The notes below the pieces were generated by a model. It worked only from the letters and a program-made list of their open reading frames with translations. It had not been told where the DNA came from and made no database searches. From Petrosia ficiformis (lineage: Eukaryota; Porifera; Demospongiae; Haplosclerida; Petrosiidae): 64,000 nucleotides of DNA. A program made the position numbers and the translations under genes. This document shows positions 12,154 through 25,468 of this stretch, in pieces. Numbering within the stretch: the first letter of the stretch is position 1; each line of letters starts with the position of its first letter. The stretch spans positions 4,686,944-4,750,943 of the forward strand of contig OX345639.1 in NCBI GenBank assembly GCA_947044365.1, read 5' to 3'.

Positions 12154-12640
12154 GTACTTGTGAGATGTTTGTTAATTAAAAACACAACAAGTAAAGTGGA
12201 ATACAATGATAAATACAAGGGTAAATACAAGGGTAATATTAAAAAATACAACAGGAGTGGGTAATGGGAATACAAGGTGGAGTTAATGTCTGTAAAAGAA
12301 TAGAAGTGATAAGTATTAGTATTGTATTAGTTAACTACACACAACTATAACTAAACCACTTTCTAGTTAGCCATTTTGAATTATAACTAAATTACAGGTC
12401 TACTGTAATACTGCTAAATCTCTTTTAGTAAGCCTAATATTATTTAGTTAATTAAACTATAACTAAACTAAACATTTGAGAAACTGGTCATACTATAACT
12501 AAAAGTGGTCATTATTATCAAACGACATGTAAGTGTATATATGTAAAGTGTATACATGTATGTAAGTGTATACATGTAAGTGTATACATGTATGTAAGTG
12601 TATATATGTAAGTGTATACATGTATGTAAGTGTATTAAAC
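10908..12640. repeat. Intergenic region with a large 31-bp minisatellite
   Basis: From about 11165 to 11805 there are about 20 copies of a 30-32 bp unit (core actatttatagtaacaaaa, then ccacaacccatcc) with high identity. A (TAA)n run follows at 12121-12152. A reversed copy of the GTTA-rich element lies at about 12330-12525, and short gtatacatgtaa repeats at 12530-12640. No gene is seen. The GST promoter should lie just above 10908 and the 3' end of the MiDAC-type gene just below 12641. Confidence 0.85.
12330..12525 (-). repeat. Dispersed GTTA-rich element, copy 2 (reversed)
   Basis: Same family as at 3690, in the opposite orientation (agtaagcctaatattattta). It is downstream of the MiDAC-type gene. 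Confidence 0.75.
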
Positions 12641-15600
12641 TTACACTTGTTTTATGATGTGAGATTTCATGTGAGCAGAACGACTCTTGACTTTGTGGAA
12701 TACTCTACAAAGAGAAGAAATAAAGATCAATCATTGAGTTACAGTATTAATCTTAATGTGAACAGATATTTCATAATTACAATCCTTACCTTCCACATCT
12801 GTTGCAAGGATAATAGCCTTCTCTGTCTGCTGGACTAGAGCTACAAGCTTTCTTGCTCCTGACCAATGAAGACTTTCCTCGGCTTGGAGAAGGTTTAGGA
12901 CTTGGGGTGTGGCTACCAAGGGAGTGGGCAGGGCTACGAGGTTGCGGTAGATCCATCACCATAGTTTTAGCAATTTCTAGCTGATGTCTCAGTTTCTCTT
13001 CTTCCTCTTTGTCTTTGTCTCTTTTGAATTTTGAGGAGGACATATGAGGAGGAACAGGAGGGGGGCTGAACTCTTTGGAACCAGATTGCATGTTTTCAAC
13101 ATCAGGCTTTTTTGGGTACCAACTAAAATATAAAAGAACACACTCTAAATAATGATTAGTATTGAAGTAAGCATAATCAAACCCCACATAGTAAATGGCA
13201 AGGACTAGGAAACATGATGAGGTTGAGGTTACTGAAAACAGAGAGGCATAAAGGCAGTGAAGAAAGGGTGAAGAGATCTTTTTAAATGATCCTGCTAGAC
13301 TCATCCCTATACACTATACAGTGTATACTGTATATACTACATACCTTCCTCCGTGTATTCTGATGTGTCCATTCAATGCAAAGATAGATGTGTACACCTG
13401 ATAATAAAATAATACAACATACATGTATATACATGCACACCATGAATACATAAATAGTAAATACAAGCAGATCTATAAATATATACGCACATACATGTAC
13501 ATGTATATACATACATAGTATTACATACATACATACATACATATATACATACATGTATACATACATGTACATACACACATACATACATGTACATGTATAC
13601 ATGTATACATACATAGTTACATACATACATACATGCATACATACATACATACATACAATGTACATACATACATACATACATACATGTATACATACATACA
13701 TACATACATACATACATACATACAAGCATGAATACATACATGTATACATACATACATACATGTACATACATGCATACATACATGCATACATACATGTATA
13801 CATACATACAACAGAATCATTTCTACACATACCTGATTACATCCTGGATATTTGCAGCGGTACTCTTGTACAGGAGCACTGAATGATGAACTAAATGGAT
13901 TTAGAGACAGTCCTCCTACATATCCACGAGGTAATTGCTCCATGACATCTGTAGGAATACTCATACCAGAAGAAATCTTTCCTCCATTAGTCTTATCATG
14001 TGATACTGGAGACGACTTTGCAGATGAAGTGGATGATGAGGGATTGGAGTTGGTACCATTAGTGACATGGGAATGAGGATTAATATTATCAGCATCATTG
14101 GAACCAGAAGAATTTGATGTAGCAGAAGATGGACGAACATAACCATCCTCTTCTTCAGAGAGGACCTGAGAGGATCAGAAGATCAAGAAGGGATTGTGAA
14201 TAAGAAATGAATAACAGTTGCTAGGAGTACCAACTATGAGAAATTGGACTTCGTTATTCAAATTAGGAAACGCTCACAATTCAACCATTTTGTGGAGGAA
14301 GCCAATAAAATGTGTACTACACATAACAGTTGTACTGCATAACAAATGATGCTGTGGGCTTCTTTAGATAAATGACAGTGAAAGGTTATAGGAACTGTAT
14401 AAAGTACACATAACAGTTGTACTGCATAACAAATGATGCTGTGGCTTCTTTAGATAAATGACATATTAGTGAGTATTTCAAAAGAGGGCATTGCTTCTGG
14501 AATTACAATAAAAGTATCAGTACTATAATCTGAAACACAGTCAACAAATACAGAAGCCATAAAAAAGAAAGCTATATTATATATAAAATGGAGTCTACAT
14601 TCACCAAGAAGAATATATCAGGTAACTAGTGATTATCTCATCTCAATAATATTAAATAAGCTACTGTACTACAAGGCAGTACATAAAAGCTAGTGATGTG
14701 CAATAAGTGTCAATATTATCAAAATATTAATATTTTCATTTAAGATCGTGAAAAGATATTGGTTTTTGGTATATTGATATACTAGAGTGAGTTAGTTTAG
14801 TATACCCATAATATGTAGCTTTTTAAAATCTGCCTAATTTTATACCTAAAAGCAATTTTTATACCTACTATATATACATAGTGTGCATAACTTTGCTTAA
14901 TTTCTTTGTTGATAACTACACCTCAACAGGACATTTCATAAGCATTTCCAAATTATTATCAGATATCATAATACTGTATCATATCATGATATTTTTGGCA
15001 GCACATAGTAGTATTGGATATCCCTGCACTTATAATTAAATGTATTTCCATTCCACAATATGAACTTGTAATATTACCATCATACGTACATCTTCACTAA
15101 CATGTCTGTTTCTGCCTCTATACTCATCAGGACAATATTTCTTCCATGAATAATAATATTCGATTATATTATGAAATGTTTTTGTATCTATCGAATTTGT
15201 GAATTTTTTACGATGTGTACGCCAGGCACGTCGAAACTGTTGTCTCTCTTTACTAGACCATCTCTTAGAGCCTATAATTTAATTATAAATTCATGAATCT
15301 ATGAATATAATTATAATGATTGCATAATGCATTTATTACTAGTTATTAAATTGCTGACCAGTATAATTGTAATTAAACATTTCATCATCAGGGGTAACTA
15401 AAGATTTCCCCATTACCAAAAGTCTTACTGCCTCCTGTAAAGAAAAAGAAATTGCGTCATACCCTCACATTTTACACAAACGTTGCATCCCACCCTCACA
15501 TTTCACATAAACGTTGCATCCCATCCTCACATTTTACACATAAACGTTGCATCCTATCCTCACATTTTACACATAAACATTGCATCCCACCCTCACATTT

Positions 15601-18600
15601 TACACATAAACGTTGCATCCCACTATCACATTTTAAACAGAAAAGTTGCATCACAATTCACACATTCTCTTTACTCACTTTCACAGATCCTCCTACTTGG
15701 TGTAAAAGGTGCATTGCTAATTCTTTATTTCTTCCTCCATGAGGTATAGCAGGAGAGCATGCAAGTTCCAAGTACCCATCTATAGTATCTTCATCCTCTT
15801 GTGACAAACCATGAAGAGGTTTCCAAACTAGAGTACCTCCATGAGGTTCTTCATTCTCGTATACAATTTTTGCTTCTGTGAATGAAAAATAGTTTTTGCT
15901 AAATCTCCAATCATCTAATTAAGTCATGAACTCACTTTTGTATGTTGGCAAATCAGCTTGAAAGTCTTGTCCAATGTTGATCTTCCTGTGTGAGATAAGT
16001 AATGTGGTAAACTAGGCAACAAGCAAACAGACTGGCAGACAGACAGACAGACAAATAGACAGAGAGACAGACGGATAGACAGACAGACAGATAGACAGAC
16101 AGATAGACAGACAGACAAATAGACAAACAGACAGACATAGAGACAGACAGATAGATAGACAGACAAATAGACAGACAGGCAGACAGACAGACAGACAGAC
16201 AGACAAACAAACAGATAGGCAGACAAACTAGAATGTATGGCAACAACAGACAGAGCTAGAACTTATGGTATTAAAAAAACATAAAGATACACATGTATAT
16301 TTAATACTAACGGTTCTAGTAATTCTTCTGCTTCCAACTGTCTTTGATCACTCACTATAATGAGACAAAAACCATAAAAAAGATCAACAAAATCCCTATC
16401 ATTATATATAATGGATGGGACAGAAACCATATAAAAAATCAACAAAATTAGGAATTGAACAGAAACCATATAAAAGATCAATAGAAATCTTTATCCATAC
16501 ACTGGACAGAAACCATATAAAAGATCAACAAAAAACCCTACCTTATAATACAAAGGAGATCAATAGACTATTCAATCATACCTTTTCTTTGTGGCCATAT
16601 TTTGTTAGGTGTGTGGAGGGAACTCATGTTACCTCCTCCACTTGAGAGCATCATGAGCGAACGAGCAGGAGATAGAATAGGAGGTGGTGTGTAAGGAGGA
16701 GAGAATGAAGCAATCCTCCTTTCGTGTGGAAGAATTAAAGGAGTTGGTTTATTCTTTATCCCATTTCTATCTATTCTTTCAAGTTCCTCAGCTGCTCGAC
16801 ATAAATCATCTAGTGTGGCCATGTGACGTCCTTCAGATGGTGGAGACGGGTTACTCTTTGAGCTACCCTGAAATTAAAATATAAACACAATATTCACTGA
16901 TTCTTTCCTGGTTACATTCAGTTAGTTAATCACTATCCATTGTCTACTTACTGGTAAGTAGGCACACAGGACTATCCCTATGAGTATATATTATGCACTG
17001 TATATGCAGTTGTGTCATTCCAGGGACTAGCTCAGTCATCATGTGACATAAAATAATGCACACTCAAGCTACAATAGCAAGTTGTAGGGGTTCAGACATG
17101 AGAAATCCATTAGCAATAATTTATCACATACTATAACATGTTTGAATAATATAATATAACATTTTTAGCAACTAACTGGAACCTTCTATGAGAAAGTTAT
17201 CATTCAGTTTTAAGCTTCCCACATACATGTATATATATATATATATAGTATGATGGTGACATCATCCCTTTGATGTGGTGAGTCCGTATATAGACCTTCC
17301 ATTTGCACACTATGCAGGAGATGTCACCATCATACAATATATTGTATATAGTATGCTAATAGGTCCTATATACTGAATATAGGACTCTTGTTTTGTGTCC
17401 TCGGATGTGATATAGCCCTCGCAAGCTCGGGCTATATCACATCCTTGGACACAAAACACAGGTCCTATATTTTGTATATAGGACGTATTAGCATACTATA
17501 TAATATACATGTATATAATGTAATGCTTAGATGTATAAACAGTGTTTTCATGTAAATTTAATTGGCATTTTTGACATATTATTTAAGATTAGTGATATGT
17601 TCATTCATAAACTTTAATATGAATTGACAGTAGACTGACACAGCTCCATGTTAAACAGACAGATAAACATTATAGGTAATTAAATGGGTGTGGCCTAATG
17701 GTTCACTCACTCGTAGTCCATTCTTTGTTGAATGTTTTCCATCAGAATGTCGTCTCTTGTTCTTTCTCACTTCTTTCCCTTCTCCCTGAGCATGCTGTTC
17801 TTCTTCTACTTGACGTTCCTTATCTTCATCTATTATTTGTTTATCAACTTTCTCTCCTTCTTCTTTGGAATGTTCAAGTGCTTGTTTACTCTGCATTACC
17901 TGGTATGGCTGTGGGAGTGTGTGTACATAATTAGATACAGATTTCAATAAATTACATAAATGCATTAAAATGATGGTCAATATGGTATTGGTTGAGTGTT
18001 CTATAGTCACTTAGTTTACTACTGAAGTTAAGCCACACTGAGCAGGACTATTAAAATGATGGTCATTGTTTAAGTATTATGATATTGTAGGGATTGACTG
18101 AGTCTTCTAGTCATTCAGTTTACTACTCAAGTAGCCACACTGAGCAGGACTATTAAAATGATGTAATATTAGAATTGGCTGAGTCGGTCTAATCACTCAG
18201 TTTACTACTACACACTTAGCAATTGTTCAGTTTAGGAAAGAAAAATGTGTCTATGTGTGTGTGCTGAGTGGCTAACTCTTCTTGTCCAATCAAATCCACC
18301 ATGTAGTCTCATGTGACCATTAAGAGCTTTGTTATTTTTGAAGTGTCTTCCACATTCTGGACAATCAACAGGATGACTCATACTTCTGTCATTAAAGACT
18401 CATGATTACAATAATGTAATATATATTTATTAACTTACACAGTATCATCTGTAGGTATTAGGTTGAGAGGAAATCGAGGAGACTCCTATAATATATTATC
18501 AATAATAATTTATTATCTTACTTAAAATGTATTTTTCATATACCTTTGTCTTGACAGTTGGGCTTGGTAACATGGGAGGAGGCTGGGCAGCTGGTGGTGG

Positions 18601-21600
18601 AGGGACCTGTAAATAGAACACAGCAATACTAAACGTGTTGTATATGAGAGAAAATGTGTGTGTGTGTGTGTTTACTAGAGAGTTCTTGGTTAATTGATTT
18701 TAAGCACAACTGCATAATCACATTAATTATTACACCTACATGTACATGTATGTGTATCCCCATTCATACCTGTGGTGGGCCCATGCTCCAATCTCCTATT
18801 AATGGTGGTATACCAGCTCCCAATATAGCTGTTGGGCCATAAGGTGAAGGAAGAGTATAGCTTGGATGGATATGGGAAGGAGGAGGGTATGGTTGACTTA
18901 AGGGGTGAGGTATTGGCATACCTAGAATAATAATATAATAAAATATTTGTGTTGAAGTAGGAAATAATTACCATGGGCGGGAGGTGTTGGAGTGGGTGTG
19001 GAGCTAGTAGGTGTGGTCTCATTACGTTGTTCCATAGTTGGCGAGTGTGTGGATTCCTGTATGTACATACACATGTATTATAGTAAACACAATTCATCAT
19101 TCATTACTACATAAACACATAAAGATTAGGGAATCCTAATATATTTAATAATGTATTAATAGTGAGTAGAGACAATACTGACCACTTTTAGTTATAAGTT
19201 ATGGTATGTATGTCTGGTGTCTCAAACCTTTAGTTTAGTTATAGTTTAATTAACTAAATAATATAGGCTTACTAAAAGGGTTTTTGTTTTAGTTAACTAA
19301 CTAAAAGTGCCCATTATTGGCCAACAGTTAGTTATAGTTATTGCTGTAATTTGTAGTTAAATTAACTAAAAGCCACAATACAATGCCTTATTAAAATTGG
19401 GTTTAGTTATAGTTATACTGAAAACAACACAAGACTAGAAATGGTTGTTATTATTCTCATAAAAGACCTCACAATCACGTTGCAATGTATAGTTCCGCTG
19501 ATATTGGGATCAGCTTATCAGCTTATCAGCACATTACATAATTATATTGTAACTTGATAATGAAGTAATGGATTGAAAATTGTAATAATTATACAAAGAT
19601 AACAATATGAAAATGGGGACCAGGTCCATAAGAAATCATTGCTAACTGAATGGTGAACAGGATAGACACATAGAATACAATTATTATACAAGTAGGTATA
19701 TAGTTACTGACCTGTGTACTATTAGTAGATACTGAAGATGAGGTGCAGGTGACAGGAGAAGGGATAGGAAAACGATGAAATTGTTGTAATTCTTCAGGAA
19801 AATGAGGGTACATTCCTGGGGGTATGCACTCATGGGGATAAGGATGGGCGAAATGGGGACTCATAAATGTATAAGGTGTTGTGAATGGAGGATAGCCGTG
19901 AGTTAAAAATGGGTGAGGCATGTGCGTAAAGGGATGGGGTGGATGTGTATAATTTTGATCTTCAAGGTAGCGATGAGAGAAGACATAAGTGGGTTCAACT
20001 GGCATAGCATTGGATGGAAGTGGTTGTGATGATAAGGGTATGAGAACAGTAGAACTAGTAACTAGCTGTGTTTCTGATGATGAAACTACACTTACATCAT
20101 CATTAGTTTGTTGTGTTGAAAGATCATTCGGCTCAGGTCTTTGTTGCTTCTCTAACTTAATGTTTGATTTACCATTATATTCTTCCTTTATTTCTTTCTC
20201 CTCTTTGATCTTTTCAAACTTGTCTTCTGAAGGGATAGTGTCTACGGATTTAACGATATCATCACATTGCTTATCTTTGACCTCTGTCTCATCATTAGTA
20301 ACAGCTGGAGATTCTGATGGGTTTGATTTAGGTGATGTGTTTAACACAACAGATTGTTTGTCCGTACATTCTACCTCTATAGCTTTACACACATTACTTT
20401 GAACCGATTCTGAAGGTGGAGAGGTTTTTGAGCTATGAAGCTTGTCATTAATCTCTTCATCTCCTCCCATATTCTCTGACAGTTGAAGCAGCTGCACAAT
20501 TTGATCTGGATGCTTAACTGGTTCAGTCATCTGATTAATATTTAATGGGACATCTATTTTATCAGATGACATACCTTGCTTATTATCACTAACATCTTGA
20601 GATGACGATTCTGGATCAGGTGTAGGAATATTAGTGGGTGTGGTCTCTGATGTTTCTTCACTCGGTACGGTACTGACTACAGGCTCTTTTGTTTTCTTTT
20701 TCGGGCGTCCTCTTTTCTTTTTCACAGGAACTTCTTTTTCCTCTTCCTTTTTATCTTCCTTGTATCTTTCCTTCTCTATGTCACCATCTCCTTCATCTTT
20801 CTTCCACTTCTTCTTGGGCACAGACTGTTTCTCTTCGGTAGTCTCAATTTCTATCGGCTCTTGTTTCACGGGAGTATCTCCTTTTCCAACACGACCTCTA
20901 CGACCCTTCCCTCTTCCTCTTCCTCGGGTACTAGGTTTTAAAGGACCTTTAACCGACTCACTCACTGATTGATTACGAAGAGGAACAGGTTCTTTTTCCT
21001 CAGCAATAGGTTCCTCACTTTCTTCCTCATCCTCTTCGGTTTTTTCTACCTTTCCCTTCTTTAATAATGGCTCAAGTTGTTCCTCTTCCTCCTCGTCTTC
21101 CTCTTCTCCCTCACTTTTCTCAGTACGTCGTTGCCTTTTGGGTTTACGAGACAACTGATGAAATTGAATAGTTTTCATACCAGCTGCAGCAGCTCGTGTT
21201 ACAAGTGATGATTTATGTCCACTCTTAGTAGACTCCTCCAGTGAATTAGGCTTCAAACCCTTCTCTGTACTCTTGTGCTTCATCCCTCCACGACCACGCC
21301 CTCTCCCTGGTCGTTTCTCCTTCTGTTCCATTTCCTCTCCTTCACTACTTTCTTCAACCGATTTTGTTTTTGAGAGAGTAGATTGTGAACTATCTTTTGG
21401 TTTATTTTTTGTAACAAGTTCAGTACTGACATCACTACCATGCGATCTTCTGGTACGAATAATAGATGGGTATTTAGGATTACGAATATGAGACCTTGGT
21501 TTGCGACTAATAGAGAGAGCATCTATTTCATCTTCATCCTCTTTCATACAAGTCTCCATTGCTTCATCCATTTCAGTCTCTTCATCGATTGCTGATACAT

Positions 21601-24600
21601 GTTTAGCATCAAGTATACTGCTTTGTGTATTTGTTACAGTGTGAGTTTCAGTCTGGGAATCAGACCCAACATCCATTAGTTCAGTAGAATTGCTTGGAGT
21701 AGGTGATGTGTTAATATTTTCTGTGGTTTCCTGAGAGCTAAAAAACAATACTTATTAATTAAATAAAAAGGAAAACCACATCAAAGTATATATATAATTG
21801 AGATTGAATGTTTGTAATCAACATTAGTGTGAAAACAACTCAGGCATTATTATAACTAGCTGGGTCTGTATAGCTGGCTAGGTCTCTATAGCTGGTTAGG
21901 TCTCTATAGCTGGCTAGGTCTCTATAGCTGGTTAGGTCTCTATAGCTGGAAGTATATGACACTAGATCTATAGCTAGCTAGGTCTCTGTAGCTGGCTAGG
22001 TCTCTATAGCTGGTTAGGTCTCTATAGCTGGAAGTATACAACACTAGATCTATAGCTATTAGGTCTCTATAGCTGGTTAGATCTCAATAGCTAGCTGGCT
22101 AGGTCTCTATAGCTGGAAGTATACAACACTAGATCTATAGCTATTAGGTCTCTATAGCTGGTTAGATCTCAATAGCTAGCTGGTTAGGTCTCTATAGCTG
22201 GAAGTATACAACACTAGATCTATAGCTATTAGGTCTCTATAGCTGGTTAGATCTCAATAGCTAGCTGGTTAGTGCTCTATAGCCGGAAGTATGCTACACT
22301 AGATCTATAGCTAGCTAGGTCTCTATAGCTGGTTCTGTCTCAAGTATATGAATATGTAGCTCACTAGGTCTCAGGATGATATAACTAGCATAGTAAGATC
22401 AATGCTAGAGGAAATATTAGCACACTATACTCGAATATCAGTGAAGTAATTTGCTACAATACTTGTAAATATGCACTCAGTTACTGAATTTAGTAGGGAG
22501 GTTCAAAAAAATATTAATTAACAACAATAAATAGATGATGAATAAATAAATAGATGACATATTTGCATTACTGAAGGGTATAAGATAATGGTTTGTATGA
22601 GCAACTTTAGAACATAAAATACATAATATCATGTAATTATAACCTGCTTTTATATGTATTCATTATTATGTGTGTAATAGTGTGTACATACACACAAAGA
22701 TAACTATAAAATGGCTTTCTTTGCAAATTTATCAACAATGAAAATAATCTATTATGAAAGTTCACACATTTACAGTATATACATGGTATGCAATAGAATA
22801 TACACTGACACACAAGAACACACAAGAACACAGACAAATATAGGTACAGACAGACACATACATGTACATGTACATGTAGACACATCATATATACTATAGT
22901 TACTAAAATCTCTCAGTTTATTAAATCATTCAACTTCAATTTGGTGAATGAATAGTAAATGTTTTTAACATGTTGAACAACTGAATATATTAATATAATA
23001 CATACATGTACATGTATCTATACTAATAAGTGAACCACACTTACATTTTTGAGGGATCTGTTGCATTCTCCAATGAGTGATAAGGTTTACCTACACAATG
23101 AAATTATCATGATTCATTCTGCCATATCCTCATTCTCATACCACATAGCGAAATATCACGAAAACAAAACATTATAATAATATATAATTGATTATATTAA
23201 TGCTTGTTAGTTTCATCTTAGTTACACACATGTTGATGTGTAATATGGACTTCACACCACTAACTCTAGCACTCAGAACTAACATAATCCTAAGCTCTTA
23301 ACCAAATTACAGTCTGGTTTTTAAGTGGCTCAATTCGAAAAATATTTTTGTACCGAGTTGTTGCTTGGTCCATCAGTTAAACATCAAAACATGAAGTCCA
23401 ATTAGCATTGTAAATAGTATTGTAAACACATCACATATACATGTACATAAAATATTTACATTAAGTAACTTGCAAAGTTTAGTATGCTTGGTAACTGACG
23501 TCATTAGGTGGTACGTGACACTTGACAAGTAGCTGGCTAGTTCACGTGAGCCCATGACGTCAATTGATACAACTCTTCGAAGCCTTGTTGCAAGAACTCA
23601 TAAAAGCGCTGTACCATTAGTCTTGTTTGCCACATTTTTAAGGAGTTGTCCAATGAATATATAATTATCATATTTGTCAATTAATTCTGGATAAATATTA
23701 CAATTATGGTTCTAGGACACTGTATCAGGTACAGAGCATGTAATGTTATCAAACTATACTATTAGCATAACTAATCTTAGTCACACACAATCCAATAACA
23801 ATTAGTGGGCATATTTCTCTAGTTAAAAATATAATTAGTATAAAAGTAACACAATATTTCAGGTAGATTCATTTAGTTTAAAAGCCAAAGCAAACATGAT
23901 TACTACTATGCTTGCAAATTCATATATACTACATACACATGTGCATATGATACACACAGCAGAGCTCTTTGGTGTTTTGTTGTTAAGTAAAGTAACTGAA
24001 CAGCTGTGTCTTAATGCATTTTCTACTCCATAACTGGCTAACCAGACTGCCTTCTAAGCCCAGCCTACAAAGATAGTTAGCATATTGCAGCACATTCCAA
24101 AGGTTGACAGCTTTTCATAAACCATAATCAATAACACAACCTAACTGCTCAAACTCAACAAGGCCATCTCCTTTTACTTTCAAGAAAAACATTCATAATT
24201 ACTCAAAAGGCTTGGATTAGGTGTTATTATAATGAATTCGATTATTTCATGTATGAATATGATCGAATCCATATGCAAATAATTATAATTAAAATAGCTA
24301 AACGCATGTTTTTTACCTGAATCTATTTGGATTGAAGGTTCGGAGTCCTCCAGCAAGTTTCTTTTCAAAAGGTTATCCTCTTTGAGAGATACATTCGAAG
24401 CAGCGACAGGTAGATTCGGTGAAGATTGTATGTCAGTTCTGCTCCCCTCCTCTGCAAGTGAAGGCGATGTAATCTCCTTTTTGTCAACACTGTTGACTGC
24501 TTCATCTCTTTTGATTGCAGTTTTTTCTTGAACATCTTCACAGTGATGACTGGTGTTATCTTGTATGGATATATCATCCATGTTGACATCTTGGTCAGCC

Positions 24601-24602
24601 AT
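12641..24602 (-). CDS. MIDEAS/TRERF1/ZNF541-type ELM2-SANT zinc-finger protein
   Basis: Vertebrate relatives are scaffolds of the mitotic deacetylase complex (MiDAC), where ELM2-SANT recruits HDAC1/2. I joined 19 exons, 1542 residues, all phases consistent: 24602-24317, 23090-23045, 21737-19712, 19056-18972, 18921-18770, 18606-18544, 18485-18439, 18385-18277, 17908-17711, 16867-16582, 16354-16312, 15985-15936, 15875-15679, 15434-15359, 15271-15090, 14165-13833, 13397-13345, 13122-12790, 12704-12641. Order: acidic N-tail; a 2 kb exon with AT-hook-like motifs (KKKRGRPKKK, TRGRGRGKGRRGR); Pro-rich stretch; C2H2 finger 1 (CPECGRHF...ALNGHMRLHGG); ELM2 (KINIGQDFQADLPTYK, LACSPAIPHGGRNKELAMHL); SANT (RWSSKERQQFRRAW...YYYSWKKY); finger 2 (CKYPGCNQVYTS...LNGHIRIHGG); finger 3 (CNRCGRVFHKVKSRSAHMKSH) at the C-terminus. 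One protein seems to stand for the three vertebrate paralogues. Confidence 0.88.
13500..13815. repeat. (CATA)n microsatellite in MiDAC-type gene intron
   Basis: A long CATA/TACA run with catg variants between the exons ending at 13833 and starting at 13397. Cysteine/methionine/tyrosine open frames on both strands are artefacts of the repeat. Confidence 0.95.
14310..14465. repeat. Two-copy direct repeat, about 86 bp
   Basis: The block starting tacacataacagttgtactg occurs twice, near 14317 and 14403, in the intron between the SANT exon and the finger 2 exon. The rest of that intron (14166-15089) shows no other feature. Confidence 0.85.
15460..15650. repeat. 33-bp minisatellite inside the ELM2 region intron
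   Basis: About six copies of cacattttacacataaacg plus tgcatcccaccct, between the two ELM2-encoding exons at 15679 and 15434. Confidence 0.9.
16020..16225. repeat. (GACA/GATA)n microsatellite
   Basis: Tetranucleotide array of cagacagacagatagacaga type in the intron between 16312 and 15985. The serine/cysteine/leucine frames on the other strand are artefacts. Confidence 0.95.
16365..16545. repeat. Short tandem array with core cagaaaccatataaaa
   Basis: Four to five diverged copies of a roughly 40 bp unit (gacagaaaccatataaaaga) in the intron between 16582 and 16354. Confidence 0.8.
17246..17498 (+). mobile_element. Double-hairpin MITE, copy A
   Basis: About 253 bp, bounded by TAGTATG ... CATACTA and flanked by TA on both sides, as expected for a TA target duplication. 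It has two internal palindromes: a gatggtgacat...atgtcaccatc hairpin and a longer one made of ggtcctatat...atataggacc around a gatatagccc...gggctatatc core. It has no coding capacity. A second copy in opposite orientation lies at 45109-45369. It sits in an intron of the MiDAC-type gene. Confidence 0.88.
18010..18215. repeat. Three-copy direct repeat of about 85-100 bp
   Basis: The block containing cacactgagcaggactatta and aaaatgat repeats about three times with decay, in the intron between the finger 1 exon (18277) and the next exon (17908). Confidence 0.8.
19180..19425 (+). repeat. Dispersed GTTA-rich element, copy 3
   Basis: Same family and orientation as the 3690 copy; it lies in the intron between 19712 and 19056. 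The core aggcttactaaaagggtttt is well kept. Confidence 0.8.
21855..22365. repeat. Minisatellite with higher-order structure in intron 2
   Basis: Units of ggtctctatagctggttag alternate with a longer period containing gaagtatacaacactagatc (about 65-70 bp). It fills part of the intron between 23045 and 21737. The rest of that intron (22366-23044) and of intron 1 (23091-24316) shows no gene, only AT-rich sequence. Confidence 0.9.
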
Positions 24603-25468
24603 AATACCTCCAATGCAGTAGTTCTTAAGACTTACCAGTTATTTTAGCACCTTGGTCTTTGAAGGCTGCAATAAAAGAACAAAATGATGGTAATGGACCT
24701 CTCACCTAATCCCCCACAGCAAGCCAAAATTCATGCGCACAAACAAGGAAATTCATATATCAAGCGTGTTCACTTCCACGCAGCAACTATTTTGTTTGTC
24801 AGGTAGCTTTACAGAGAGATTATAGATAATAAGACCTAGTGATAAGTGTACACAAACCAGCCTACCCTTTTAGCAGCCATTTCACACACACAAAAGAAAA
24901 CAACAATGCAAGGAGAATGGTAATGACTTACGCACCAGCAAAACAGCTGTATACTGAGATATGGAGCCTTTAACAGCTAGTAAGGCAGCAACTCCTTTCT
25001 TCCTTAGTGTATTTGGTAGATGTAATGGAGATCCAGCAGCTAAATAGTAAATAGACCTGCTCCAGCAGCTAGCTAGCAGCAACCGTTCACTGCTAATAGC
25101 GGCTCGCTTATTTGTGGTTTCCGGTATGCATAGAAACATACGTCACAGCTTATCCACCAATCAAAATGTACTGTTATATTTTAGCAGTTTTCCAGTGAAT
25201 TTTATAATTAAATAATTATACATCATTTTCAACATAAAGTATACAATTGAAATTCTATAAAATGTTATATTACTATCTAGACTTTGTTTTTATATTTGCT
25301 TGGAAAAAGAAAAAAATCGTTACACGACAATATGTCAGCTACCCTGTATGTGTTTTCATTGGTGAGAGAGAGAGAGAGAAAGAGAGAGAGACAGAGAGAA
25401 AAAGAGGAGGAGAAGGAAGAGTATACAGAAATTAGAATTGTAAAATATACTAGTATACACATCTTATT
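24603..25468. promoter_or_regulatory. Upstream region of MiDAC-type gene, with probable 5' UTR intron
   Basis: On the minus strand a good donor (ctggtaagtc, near 24636) lies upstream of the start codon at 24602, so a 5' leader intron is possible. Promoter sequence probably lies within about 24650-25140. A purine (GA)n run occupies about 25360-25425. The upstream gene (PP2A B56, same strand) ends at 25469, so the gap is about 870 bp. I see no other gene in it. Confidence 0.45.

Noticed and set aside
12566..12838. Plus-strand frame over the last exon of the MiDAC-type gene
   Set aside because: Overlaps the C2H2 finger 3 exon on the opposite strand and begins in a gtatacatgtaa repeat.
13282..13830. 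Long Cys/Met/Tyr/Val open frames over ATGT/CATA runs, also at 26.8, 29.8, 53.0 and 63.0 kb
   Set aside because: They follow the tetranucleotide repeat in every frame on both strands and lie inside introns of well-supported genes.
20634..20972. Plus-strand frames across the 2 kb exon (also 19989-20402, 21273-21491)
   Set aside because: Shadows of the acidic/basic coding exon on the other strand; Ser/Phe-rich composition is the complement of Glu/Lys codons.
24882..25139. 85-residue minus-strand frame upstream of the MiDAC-type gene
   Set aside because: No family resemblance, no clean splice link to the gene; more likely 5' leader or promoter.
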